Shown: piece after piece, positions 1 through 7,036 of the stretch
Numbering within the stretch: the stretch's first letter is position 1
Layout of the letters: the number at the start of each line of letters is the position of its first letter
Origin: Acidimicrobiaceae bacterium
Lineage (GTDB): Bacteria > Actinomycetota > Acidimicrobiia > Acidimicrobiales > Ilumatobacteraceae
Direction of reading: 5' to 3'
Assembly (NCBI GenBank): GCA_002727235.1
Contig: PBWL01000023.1
Coordinates: forward strand, 6,351 to 16,495
Length of the DNA: 10,145 bases
The notes under the pieces: generated by a model
Databases searched by the model: none
Told to the model about the DNA's origin: nothing
The model's input: only the letters and a program-made list of their open reading frames with translations
Made by a program: the position numbers and the translations under genes

Positions 1-963
1 GCTCGAATCACCCCAGAGACTGTGCAGCTCGTGATCTTGCCGCTGTTCCACACCGGCGGACTCAACTGTTACTCCAACCCCGTGCTTCATGCCGGCGGAC
101 GGATCGTCATCGCCCGCACCTTTGAACCCGGCGAAGCACTTGGCATCATCGGCGACCCCTCCTACGAGGTCACGCACTTCTTTGGTGTGCCTGCGCCATA
201 TCAATTCATGATGCAGCATCCTGACTTTGAAACGGCCGACCTCTCGCGGCTTCAGATAGCAGGCGTCGGGGGCGCTCCATGTGCGCTCGCCATCATGGAA
301 CGTTGGGCTGAACGCGGCGTCGAACTCATGCAAGGCTTTGGCATGACGGAGACGAGCCCTGGAGCGATCTTCCTTGATCCGGCTGATGCGATGCGCAAGA
401 TCGGATCAACCGGAAAAGAACTTCTGCACACCGAGGCGCGCATCGTGAACGAAGATGGTGAAGAGGCCGGACCAAACGAAGTAGGAGAGCTCTGGGTTCG
501 TGGACCCCATATCACCCCCGGATATTGGAATAGGCCCGACGCAACCGCCGAGGCGTTCGTTGACGACTGGTTGCGCACAGGCGATGCAGCCAAGCGTGAT
601 GACGAAGGGTTTTATTACATCGTCGATCGCTGGAAAGATATGTACATCTCGGGTGGCGAAAACGTCTACCCAGCCGAAGTTGAGAACGTGGTGTATCAAT
701 TACCGGGAATCGTCGAGGCAGCGATTGTTGGTGTGCCTGATTCAAAATGGGGAGAGTCTGGTGTCGCTGTCGTGGTGCTCGCGTCTGATTCAGACCTTGA
801 CCAGGCGACGTTGATTCAGCATTGTGTCGAGCGGCTTGCGAAGTTCAAGGTTCCCGCTCGTATGCATGTGATCGACGAGTTACCGCGCAATGCCACCGGC
901 AAGGTGCTCAAGCGCGAGTTGCGAGTGATGCTCGCCGGTGAAGATTCGCCGGCAATCAGTTGA
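1..963 (+). CDS. Acyl-CoA synthetase / AMP-dependent ligase (FadD-like), 5' end cut by window
   Basis: Partial member of the ANL (adenylate-forming) superfamily, which activates a carboxylic acid with ATP and then transfers it to CoA. The reading frame is open from base 1 and gives 320 residues, so the true start and the N-terminal ATP-binding P-loop lie upstream of the window. Visible motifs (window residues): LPLFHTGG near 15-20; the adenylate-binding QGFGMTETSP near 111-120; WLRTGD at about 190-195; the hinge stretch VDRWKDMYISGGENVYPAEVE at about 208-227, cited here only by its ends and core; and LPRNATGKVLKREL at the C-terminus, whose Lys at about residue 301 is the usual catalytic lysine of the adenylation half-reaction. 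All core motifs downstream of the P-loop are intact, so the enzyme is probably active. The acyl chain preferred cannot be told. The gene converges on the amidase with 3 bp between stops. A fatty-acid or aromatic-acid ligase are both possible. Confidence 0.93.
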   Translation, partial: ARITPETVQLVILPLFHTGGLNCYSNPVLHAGGRIVIARTFEPGEALGIIGDPSYEVTHFFGVPAPYQFMMQHPDFETADLSRLQIAGVGGAPCALAIMERWAERGVELMQGFGMTETSPGAIFLDPADAMRKIGSTGKELLHTEARIVNEDGEEAGPNEVGELWVRGPHITPGYWNRPDATAEAFVDDWLRTGDAAKRDDEGFYYIVDRWKDMYISGGENVYPAEVENVVYQLPGIVEAAIVGVPDSKWGESGVAVVVLASDSDLDQATLIQHCVERLAKFKVPARMHVIDELPRNATGKVLKRELRVMLAGEDSPAIS

Positions 964-966
964 GCC

Positions 967-2397
967 TTACGGCAATAACGGTGGAGCTGAATAGCCGCCG
1001 GTGACCGACTCGACAAGCCGAGCGAACTCGAGCGTTGTTCGGTCGCCCATGAACGGGCCGACGATCTGGAGGCCAACTGGAAGCCCTGAGGGCGTGCGAC
1101 CCGCAGGCACGACAGTTGCAGGGAGATAGACGTAACCAAATTGAGTTGTCCATGCAATCAAGTCGGCATATGGCCGGGTTGCTCCATCGATCTCGAGGGT
1201 TCGCGTGTAGAGGTTTCCGCCGTCAATGTGCTCAAACGCAGCGATGAACGCAGTTGGTGCCAACACGATGTCGTAATTGCGAAAGAACGTGTCCCAGCTG
1301 CGTCGGCGTAGTTCTCGCTGTTCTGACATGAGTAGCCAGTCGCGATGCCGAATCGTGCTCGCCCGAGCCCGCATCGCCATCGTGGGATCGGCATCTTCGC
1401 TGCGCTCGAGCAGTCGCTCGTACTCTTCATCGGTGCGACCTGGGGAGGTGGCCGAAGAAACGAGTGGCATTCCAATCGAATACACATCGCCAAATTCATG
1501 ATCGGGGCGGGCATTGCGATCAACCTTCACCCCAGCGGCTTCGAGAGCGCTGACCGCAGCCTCGAGCACGATCGCGACATCGTCCGACACCGGGCAGGCG
1601 GGATCGTCAAGCCATGCGGCTACCCGAAGTTCACGCGCGCTCTGGCGAGTCGAAGGAAGCCGTTCGGGGTGGTCAGAAATAACGTCAAGCATCAGTTCGA
1701 GATCGTCGACGGTGCGGGCGAGTGGACCGATGACGTTCACATCTGCATCGAGAGCGCCATAGGTGACGTGATCGATGTATCCGCGCTGCGGCACAACTCC
1801 GAATGAGGGTTTGTGTCCGCAGACCCCCGAAAAGTGGGCGGGCAGTCGGACTGAACCTCCGATGTCGGTTCCGATCTCGACAGGGGTCAGGCATGTCGCA
1901 ACGGCTGCAGCAGCACCACCTGATGAACCCCCGGGTGTCCGGCCGAGGTCCCACGGGTTACCAGTTCGTCCAAACATTTCGTTGACGGCTTGAATGTCGC
2001 CTGACCAGCGCGGCAGGTTCGATTTGCCCCAGATGACGGCACCGGCATTTCGTGCATGCGCGACCGACGCAGCATCTTCCGAAGGAACATGGTCGGTAAG
2101 TTCGATCGCTCCGCCCGTTGATCGCATGCCCGCGGTCGCCAACGCGTCTTTAACGGTCATCGGCAGACCGGCAAGCGTTCCCAGCGTCTGATCGTCATTG
2201 CGCGCTGCGTCAATTTCAGCGGCTTGATGCCGGGCGCTCTCGACGTCGGTGGTGACGATGGCGTTGAGTCGGCTGTGGAGCATGTCGTGGCGTGCGAGGT
2301 GTTCGTCAAGAAGTTCCGTCGCAGAGATATCGCGATTGCGCAGCGCATCGAGTTGCTCAGTTGCTGGCCGCCGTGAGATGTCATTGATTCCCATCAT
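967..2397 (-). CDS. Amidase signature family hydrolase (first of two paralogues)
   Basis: Serine amidohydrolase of the amidase signature (AS) family, hydrolysing a carboxamide to acid and amine or ammonia; probably cytoplasmic, as no signal peptide is seen. 476 residues from the ATG at 2397. The Ser-cisSer-Lys triad is complete: Lys83 in GLPMTVKDAL, cis-Ser at 158 (159 is also Ser) in TPGGSSGG, and nucleophile Ser182 in GTDIGGSVRLPAHFSG. The spacings of 75 and 24 residues equal those I recall for mammalian FAAH (142, 217, 241). An open frame continues upstream to 2517 but would overlap the peroxiredoxin and has no family-like sequence, so it was not used. The start is ATG ATG; the second (2394) lies six bases after a TACCAT -10-like hexamer and has no Shine-Dalgarno, suggesting leaderless translation. 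It resembles the amidase at 3203-4660 along its whole length. The substrate is unknown; AS enzymes range from fatty amide to aryl amide hydrolases. Confidence 0.93.
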   Translation of the reverse strand: MMGINDISRRPATEQLDALRNRDISATELLDEHLARHDMLHSRLNAIVTTDVESARHQAAEIDAARNDDQTLGTLAGLPMTVKDALATAGMRSTGGAIELTDHVPSEDAASVAHARNAGAVIWGKSNLPRWSGDIQAVNEMFGRTGNPWDLGRTPGGSSGGAAAAVATCLTPVEIGTDIGGSVRLPAHFSGVCGHKPSFGVVPQRGYIDHVTYGALDADVNVIGPLARTVDDLELMLDVISDHPERLPSTRQSARELRVAAWLDDPACPVSDDVAIVLEAAVSALEAAGVKVDRNARPDHEFGDVYSIGMPLVSSATSPGRTDEEYERLLERSEDADPTMAMRARASTIRHRDWLLMSEQRELRRRSWDTFFRNYDIVLAPTAFIAAFEHIDGGNLYTRTLEIDGATRPYADLIAWTTQFGYVYLPATVVPAGRTPSGLPVGLQIVGPFMGDRTTLEFARLVESVTGGYSAPPLLP

Positions 2398-2400
2398 GTG

Positions 2401-2406
2401 ATGGTA
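2401..2406 (-). promoter_or_regulatory. Candidate -10 hexamer TACCAT for a leaderless amidase transcript
   Basis: On the minus strand TACCAT is followed by six bases and then the ATG at 2394. This is the TANNNT, six-base spacer, ATG geometry described for leaderless actinobacterial mRNAs. No purine-rich ribosome binding site precedes either ATG. This is inference from position only; no -35 is evident. Confidence 0.4.
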
Positions 2407-2413
2407 CGCGCAA

Positions 2414-2454
2414 ACGGACGGCCCGTCGACAGTCGGTGCCGACAAGCCGTCCGT
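2414..2454 (-). terminator. Hairpin after the peroxiredoxin, possible weak terminator
   Basis: A perfect 9-bp inverted repeat: ACGGACGGC at 2414-2422 and GCCGTCCGT at 2446-2454, with a 23-base loop. The loop itself can form a small inner stem (GTCG at 2432-2435, CGAC at 2440-2443). It begins 12 bases past the peroxiredoxin stop on the minus strand. Only three T residues follow the stem, so intrinsic termination would be weak. It could instead be an operator for the amidase, whose putative -10 lies 8 bases beyond. Confidence 0.45.
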
Positions 2455-2465
2455 GTAGTTCGAGT

Positions 2466-3101
2466 TCAGCTGCCGGGCTGTGGAACGACGCGAAGATACG
2501 GCTTCACGGTGGTCCATCCACCTGGGAACAACTCTGCTGCCTCTTCGTCTGTGACGGCTGAGCCGATGATGACGTCGTTGCCGTCGGTCCAGTTAGCAGG
2601 AGTCGCCACTTTGTAATTGGCGGTGAGTTGAAGTGAATCGATGACCCGAAGCAACTCGTCGAAATTCCGACCGGTTGACGCGGGGTAGGTGAGCGACAAC
2701 TTGATCTTCTTGTCGGGCCCGATGACAAATACCGAGCGGACGGTCAAGGTGTCGTTCGCGTTCGGGTGAATCATGTCGTAAAGATCGGAAACGGTGCGAT
2801 CGCTATCACCAATCATTGGGAAATTGACCGGGGTGCCCTGTGTTTCGGCGATGTCGTTTTCCCATTCGACGTGGCTGTCAATCGGGTCGACGGACAGGCC
2901 GATCACTTTCACATTTCGTCGGTCGAATTCTGGCTTGAGGCGAGCGACGGTTCCGAGTTCTGTTGTGCAGACGGGGGTGAAATCTTTCGGGTGAGAGAAC
3001 AGCACCCCCCATGAGTCACCGAGCCAATCGTGAAAGTCGATGTCCCCCTGGGTGCTGGGGGCGGAGAAGTTTGGGGCGGTATCGCCAATTCGGACACTCA
3101 T
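2466..3101 (-). CDS. 1-Cys peroxiredoxin (AhpC/TSA, Prdx6-like)
   Basis: Thiol peroxidase of the Prdx6/1-Cys group, reducing hydrogen peroxide or organic hydroperoxides in the cytoplasm. 211 residues, close to the usual length for this group. The active-site stretch HPKDFTPVCTTEL carries the PxxxTxxC motif with peroxidatic Cys45 and Thr42. Cys45 is the only cysteine in the protein, so no intramolecular resolving cysteine exists and recycling must use an external thiol or partner. The C-terminal part (LRVIDSLQLTANYKVATPANW region, then KPYLRVVPQP) matches the extra C-terminal domain typical of Prdx6-type enzymes. The start is well set by AAGGAG at 3107-3112, five bases before the ATG. It is transcribed toward the first amidase and divergently from the second. 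No OxyR-type or Fur-type site was recognised. Its function beside the amidases is unclear; it may simply be a passenger. Confidence 0.95.
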   Translation of the reverse strand: MSVRIGDTAPNFSAPSTQGDIDFHDWLGDSWGVLFSHPKDFTPVCTTELGTVARLKPEFDRRNVKVIGLSVDPIDSHVEWENDIAETQGTPVNFPMIGDSDRTVSDLYDMIHPNANDTLTVRSVFVIGPDKKIKLSLTYPASTGRNFDELLRVIDSLQLTANYKVATPANWTDGNDVIIGSAVTDEEAAELFPGGWTTVKPYLRVVPQPGS

Positions 3102-3106
3102 AGTTG

Positions 3107-3112
3107 CTCCTT
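3107..3112 (-). promoter_or_regulatory. Ribosome binding site of the peroxiredoxin
   Basis: AAGGAG on the minus strand, five bases before the ATG at 3101. It fixes the peroxiredoxin start and contrasts with the two flanking amidases, which have no such site. Confidence 0.8.
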
Positions 3113-3185
3113 ACGATAGAGGGTGATTGTTGACAAAACTAATCGGCTTTTAGGTAATTTGCGACCTCGGATCATGATTTCTGTG

Positions 3186-3198
3186 CGATCTACGATCG
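3186..3198. promoter_or_regulatory. Dyad CGATC-TAC-GATCG overlapping candidate -10 TACGAT
   Basis: A perfect inverted repeat of 5 bp with a 3-base centre, ending four bases before the ATG of the second amidase. It contains TACGAT (3191-3196), followed by exactly six bases and the ATG at 3203, the geometry of a leaderless promoter. A protein bound at this dyad would cover the -10. The operator role is inference; no regulator gene is in the window. Confidence 0.35.
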
Positions 3199-3202
3199 TT
3201 GT

Positions 3203-4660
3203 ATGGCTGACGACACGATCATGTTGCGTACTGCATCCGAACTTGCGGCGATGGTTCGACGGGGTGAGGTCGCTCCAAGCGAATTACTTGAGCATGCAAT
3301 CACTCGATACGAGCGTCATAACCCGGCGGTGAATGCGGTCATCGTCACCCGCATCGATGAGGCCCGTGCTCATGCAGCAGTGCTCGACGCAGAAGCCGCA
3401 GCAGGCTCATTCCGCGGTCCACTCCATGGCGTGCCGATGACGATCAAAGAGGCATTCGACTGGGCTGACACGCCATCAACGTGGGGCAACGTCGCTTGGC
3501 GCGACAACGTTCCCGGAACCGACGCGGTGACCGTGCAACGGTTACTCGACGCCGGCGCAGTGATTTACGGAAAAACGAACGTGCCATTCATGTTGGGCGA
3601 CTGGCAGAGCTTCAACGACATTTACGGCACGACAAACAATCCGTGGGATATCAGTCGGGTGCCCGGAGGTTCATCGGGGGGTTCTGCCGTTGCGCTCGCC
3701 ACCGGCATGGCAGCCCTCGAACTCGGCAGCGACATTGGGGCATCAATTCGAAATCCCGCCCACTATTGCGGTGTATTCGGGCATAAACCGACAATGTCTC
3801 TTGTACCTTTCGAGGGTCTCGTGGTGCCAGGCATGCTGCCCGAGGTCGACATCAGCGTCTGCGGCCCTCTCGCTCGGTCGGCAGCCGATCTCGATCTCGC
3901 ATTGTCTGTGCTTGCGGGTCCGACTGGTATGAACTCGACCGGCTACCAGGTTGCTCTTCCCGAAGCACGACAGACTCGCCTCAGCGAATTCAAAGTTGCG
4001 GTCATGCTCGACACCCCGGTCATTGAAAATGACTCTGTGATGCTCGATCAACTTCAGAACGCCGTTGACGCCCTTGCAGCTGCAGGTTGCGTTGTCGAAA
4101 AGGCCGCGCCACAAATTGATCAACACGAATACTTCGAGAACTACCTCATGTTGCTACGTGCTGCAACGGGCGCACAGTCGAATGATGAGGTCTTCGCCGC
4201 CGCTCTCGAAGGGTCGACCGCTTGGGACGGTGGTGACCGTGGTTACCAAGCTCTCGTCGACCATGCAATGACGATGTCGCACCGCGAATGGTTCCAGCAT
4301 CACAACCGTCGCGAGGGCTACCGCAATACCTGGGCGGAGTTCTTCGGTGAGTACGACCTGTTGGTTTGTCCAACTGCGGCCTCGACTGCATACCCACACG
4401 ACCACACAGGAACGCGGGCGACCCGCCGCATTCCGATCAATGGCGGAAGTGAACTCGTCGTCGACCAGCTGTTCTGGGCCGGGTGGTCGTGTAACTCGTA
4501 TCTTCCTGGAACGGTTGCACCAGTCGGCCTCTGTGCCGACGGCCTGCCCGCAGGAATCCAGATTGTCGCTCCACATTTGCACGACCGTCGTTCGATTAGG
4601 TTTGCTGAACTTGTCGAACGGGAACTCGGAGGGTTTGTTTCGCCCCCTGGCTACGAGTGA
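3203..4660 (+). CDS. Amidase signature family hydrolase (second paralogue)
   Basis: 485-residue AS-family amidohydrolase with a complete triad: Lys82 in GVPMTIKEAF, cis-Ser157 (158 is also Ser) in VPGGSSGGSA, and nucleophile Ser181 in GSDIGASIRNPAHYCG. The 75- and 24-residue spacings are the same as in the first amidase. In the 30 residues ending at GGSSGG the two proteins share 18 identical positions, and they align to the C-terminus (YLPGTVAPVG, GLPAGIQIVAP, then a terminal segment with paired prolines). They are therefore paralogues, though well diverged. No signal peptide is seen. No Shine-Dalgarno precedes the ATG; the bases directly before it are TACGAT plus six, suggesting leaderless expression. 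The stop overlaps the next gene by 4 bp, so it is likely cotranscribed with the CoA-transferase. This fits release of an acid that is then handled as a CoA ester, but the substrate is not readable. Confidence 0.93.
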   Translation: MADDTIMLRTASELAAMVRRGEVAPSELLEHAITRYERHNPAVNAVIVTRIDEARAHAAVLDAEAAAGSFRGPLHGVPMTIKEAFDWADTPSTWGNVAWRDNVPGTDAVTVQRLLDAGAVIYGKTNVPFMLGDWQSFNDIYGTTNNPWDISRVPGGSSGGSAVALATGMAALELGSDIGASIRNPAHYCGVFGHKPTMSLVPFEGLVVPGMLPEVDISVCGPLARSAADLDLALSVLAGPTGMNSTGYQVALPEARQTRLSEFKVAVMLDTPVIENDSVMLDQLQNAVDALAAAGCVVEKAAPQIDQHEYFENYLMLLRAATGAQSNDEVFAAALEGSTAWDGGDRGYQALVDHAMTMSHREWFQHHNRREGYRNTWAEFFGEYDLLVCPTAASTAYPHDHTGTRATRRIPINGGSELVVDQLFWAGWSCNSYLPGTVAPVGLCADGLPAGIQIVAPHLHDRRSIRFAELVERELGGFVSPPGYE

Positions 4661-5850
4661 GCCCGATGAAGGCTTCCTTGAGTGGCATTACCGTCCTTGC
4701 CCTAGAACAGGCGGTGGCTGTGCCGTTTGCGACCCGTCAACTTGCTGATCTTGGCGCAAGGGTCATCAAAGTTGAGCGGCTCGGAGAGGGTGATTTTGCT
4801 CGCCATTACGACGCCCGTGTGAAAGGGCTCTCGAGTTACTTCGCATGGCTGAATCGCTCAAAAGAGTCGATTGCCCTTGACCTCAAACAGTCGAAAGCCC
4901 AGGCGATCGTGAAAGAACTTGCGGCATCGGCTGATGTCGTGGTGCAGAACCTTTCGCCGGGAGCAACCGATCGGCTCGGCCTGTCATCAGCTCATCTGAG
5001 AGAGGTCAACCCGCAACTCATCACCGTTGACCTCACAGGGTATGGACGAGGTGGCCCGCTTGAAGATCGCAAGGCGTACGACTTGCTCATCCAGGCAGAA
5101 GCCGGGCTGCTTTCGGTCACTGGCTCTGCATCAGAAATGGTTCGCGCCGGAATTTCAGTTGCCGACATTGCGGGTGGAATGTACGTGTACTCATCGGTGC
5201 TTGCTGCACTCGTTCATCGCGGCACCTCCGGCGAGGGAACCGAAATTGAGGTGTCGCTATTTGATGCTCTCATCGAGTGGATGGGTCACCCGATCAACTA
5301 TGGCCTTTACACGGGGGAGGGTCCGGTTCGGGCAGGCGACTCTCACCCATCGATTTATCCGTATGGGTCATTCGCTGCGTCCGACGGGCGGGTGCAGTTC
5401 GGCATTCAGAATCAACGCGAGTGGGAGTCGTTTTGTGCCGACGTGTTGCAGCGACCAGAGGTGACGACCGATAGCCGGTTCACAACCAATGACGACCGTC
5501 ATCAACACCGTGCTGAGCTGTTGGCTGTTATCGAAGATGTATTCCGCACGTTAACGGCGAACGAGGTTGCGGGTCGGCTCGACGCTGCAGGCATCGCAAA
5601 CGGACGAGTAAACGACGTCGCCGGAGTGATCACTCACCCAAATCTCATCGAGCGAGATCGATGGCGGTCGATTGAAACTCCCGGTGGCAGCATTCAAACG
5701 CTCCGACCCCCAGCGATCATGCATGGCCATGACGAGCCGATGAGTGCGATTCCTGAGGTCGGCCAGCACACAACGAGCATCCTTCATGAATTGGGCTATC
5801 TCGATGACGACGTTATTGAGCTTGTCGCAGCCGGTGCCGTCGGCAGGTAG
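4657..5850 (+). CDS. CaiB/BaiF-type (class III) CoA-transferase
   Basis: Family III CoA-transferase, moving CoA between two carboxylic acids through enzyme-bound acyl anhydride and thioester intermediates. 397 residues, the usual length. Features: the N-terminal LSGITVLALEQAVAVPFATR and LADLGARVIKVE typical of the family; NRSKESIALDLK near 67-77; NPQLITVDLTGYGRGGPL near 118-135; and catalytic Asp170 in GISVADIAGG, the counterpart of Asp169 in formyl-CoA transferase. The C-terminal half carries the GRVNDVAGVITHPNL-like segment common in these enzymes. Two starts are possible: GTG at 4657, forming a GTGA overlap with the amidase stop, and ATG at 4666, whose Shine-Dalgarno is poor. The overlap suggests translational coupling to the amidase. 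Mesaconyl-, formyl- or succinyl-CoA-dependent activities all occur in this family, so the substrate pair is open. The gene ends 1 bp from the stop of the convergent acyl-CoA dehydrogenase. Confidence 0.93.
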   Translation: MSPMKASLSGITVLALEQAVAVPFATRQLADLGARVIKVERLGEGDFARHYDARVKGLSSYFAWLNRSKESIALDLKQSKAQAIVKELAASADVVVQNLSPGATDRLGLSSAHLREVNPQLITVDLTGYGRGGPLEDRKAYDLLIQAEAGLLSVTGSASEMVRAGISVADIAGGMYVYSSVLAALVHRGTSGEGTEIEVSLFDALIEWMGHPINYGLYTGEGPVRAGDSHPSIYPYGSFAASDGRVQFGIQNQREWESFCADVLQRPEVTTDSRFTTNDDRHQHRAELLAVIEDVFRTLTANEVAGRLDAAGIANGRVNDVAGVITHPNLIERDRWRSIETPGGSIQTLRPPAIMHGHDEPMSAIPEVGQHTTSILHELGYLDDDVIELVAAGAVGR

Positions 5851-5880
5851 GTCAGCGTTTTGCTCGGCGCTCGACAAGCT
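5819..5880. repeat. Inverted repeat centred on the convergent stop-stop junction
   Basis: AGCTTGTCG at 5819-5827 and CGACAAGCT at 5872-5880 are perfect inverted copies. After a single bulged base (5828) the stem extends by AGC at 5829-5831 pairing with GCT at 5869-5871, giving 12 bp. The centre (about 5849.5) falls on the CoA-transferase stop, next to the dehydrogenase stop. No T tract follows on either strand, so it is not a classical intrinsic terminator. It could form in both mRNAs as a 3'-end stem. Confidence 0.45.
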
Positions 5881-7036
5881 GGCGGGCGATGACATTGCGC
5901 TGAATCTCGTTGGTGCCCTCACCGACAATCATGAGCGGAGCATCACGGTAGTACCTTTCAACGTCAAACTCGGTTGAATATCCGTGCCCGCCGTGGATTC
6001 TGATGGCATCGAGCGCCACCTTCGCAGCCATTTCAGAACAGAACAGCTTTGCCATTCCTGCTTCGAGGTCGGCCCTCACGCCGCTATCGAACCGTTCAGC
6101 AGCGTGATAATTCAGCCGTTGCCCGGCAGTTATCTGAGTTGCCATATCGGCGAGGAGATTGCCGACCGACTGGTGGCGCCAGATCGGTTGGCCGAAGGTT
6201 TCTCGCTGGGTTGCATATTCGAGGGCATCATCAAACGCAGCGCGTGCAACTCCGATTGCGCGTGCGGCCACTTGAATGCGCCCAATTTCAAGTCCGCCCA
6301 TCATCTGGGTGAACCCTTGACCTTCCGCTCCGCCCAATAGGGCAGACGCAGGAACGAAGCAGTCGTTGAATGAGAGCTCGCAACTCTCAACACCTTTGTA
6401 CCCAAGTTTTGGCAGGTTGCGGCCCACGGTGAAACCCGGAACTTTCTCGACGAGCAAAATCGAAATTCCTGTATGCGCGGGGGTTGCTTCCGGGTCTGTT
6501 TTGCACAACAGCGCAACGACATCTGACATCCGGGAATTGGTGATCCAGGTCTTCGCCCCATTGATGACGTAGCCGTCGACACCGTCCCGAGATGTTGGTT
6601 GCGCAACGGTACGAATCGCTTGGAGATCGGACCCGCCATCAGGCTCAGTAAGGGCCATCGTTGCGCGAAGTTCGCCAGTTGCCATGAGCGGCAAGTAGAG
6701 CTCTTGCTGTTGAGGGGTGCCGTGGCGTGTAAGCAGTTTTGACACCACTGAGTGTCCGCCGAATGCACCTGATAGCGACATCCACCCCCGAGCTATCTCT
6801 TCGGTGATGCGTGCATAACAGCGACCAGAAACCGAACCTGAATTCCACGGCTCACCGATCGCAAGCCCGTACACACCGAGCTCTTTCATCTGATCAATAA
6901 GTACCTCGGGGTAGGCATCTGAATGTTCGAGGTCTCGAACGACTGGGCGAACTTCATTGTCAACCCACTTCGCAATCACGTCAACAAAGTCAGATTCTTC
7001 GGCGCTGAGACCGTCCATCGGTTCGAGAAGCGACAT
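5852..7036 (-). CDS. Acyl-CoA dehydrogenase (FAD-dependent)
   Basis: Flavoprotein introducing the trans-2,3 double bond into an acyl-CoA and passing electrons to electron-transfer flavoprotein. 394 residues from the ATG at 7036. Order of domains: helical N-terminal part (about 1-110); beta domain with the FAD/substrate signature MALTEPDGGSDL near 127-138 and AKTWITNS near 161-168; C-terminal helical domain with RETFGQPIWRHQ near 278-289; and the catalytic-base segment IVGEGTNEIQRN, with Glu373 in the place of Glu376 of medium-chain acyl-CoA dehydrogenase. The frame is open to a TTG at 7087, but that extension has no family match and would cover the divergent promoter. The ATG at 7036 has only a weak GGCAGG upstream; ATG at 7018 is an alternative. 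Chain length or branched-chain preference is not readable. It is divergent from the Zn-ribbon/thiolase operon and may share a regulatory region with it. Confidence 0.95.
   Translation of the reverse strand: MSLLEPMDGLSAEESDFVDVIAKWVDNEVRPVVRDLEHSDAYPEVLIDQMKELGVYGLAIGEPWNSGSVSGRCYARITEEIARGWMSLSGAFGGHSVVSKLLTRHGTPQQQELYLPLMATGELRATMALTEPDGGSDLQAIRTVAQPTSRDGVDGYVINGAKTWITNSRMSDVVALLCKTDPEATPAHTGISILLVEKVPGFTVGRNLPKLGYKGVESCELSFNDCFVPASALLGGAEGQGFTQMMGGLEIGRIQVAARAIGVARAAFDDALEYATQRETFGQPIWRHQSVGNLLADMATQITAGQRLNYHAAERFDSGVRADLEAGMAKLFCSEMAAKVALDAIRIHGGHGYSTEFDVERYYRDAPLMIVGEGTNEIQRNVIARQLVERRAKR

Larger units (their letters stand above)
3102..3202. promoter_or_regulatory. Divergent promoter region between peroxiredoxin and second amidase
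   Basis: About 100 bp of non-coding sequence, AT-richer than its flanks, separating two divergent starts. It holds a perfect -35-like TTGACA on the plus strand at 3130-3135, with no convincing -10 at 16-18 bp (TAATTT at 3155-3160 lies 19 bp away). It also holds a minus-strand TAGTTT at 3136-3141, a possible -10 for the peroxiredoxin, an 8-bp palindrome ATCATGAT at 3171-3178, and the dyad next to the amidase start listed separately. Both promoters must lie here, but the exact elements are inferred. Confidence 0.5.

Noticed and set aside
934..953. GCCGG / CCGGC inverted repeat near the end of the acyl-CoA synthetase
   Set aside because: Only 5 bp, within coding sequence and without a T tract on either strand; not enough to call a terminator.
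1345..1806. 153-codon open frame antisense to the first amidase
   Set aside because: It lies wholly inside a well-supported amidase gene and shows no recognisable domain; high GC coding DNA commonly yields such antisense frames.
2398..2517. N-terminal 40-residue extension of the first amidase to an upstream start
   Set aside because: It would overlap the end of the peroxiredoxin, crosses the hairpin at 2414-2454, and its sequence does not resemble the N-terminus of AS-family amidases.
3130..3135. TTGACA as a full sigma-70 promoter of the second amidase
   Set aside because: The -35 is perfect but no good -10 lies at 16-18 bp; kept only as a note in the divergent region and not as a separate promoter.
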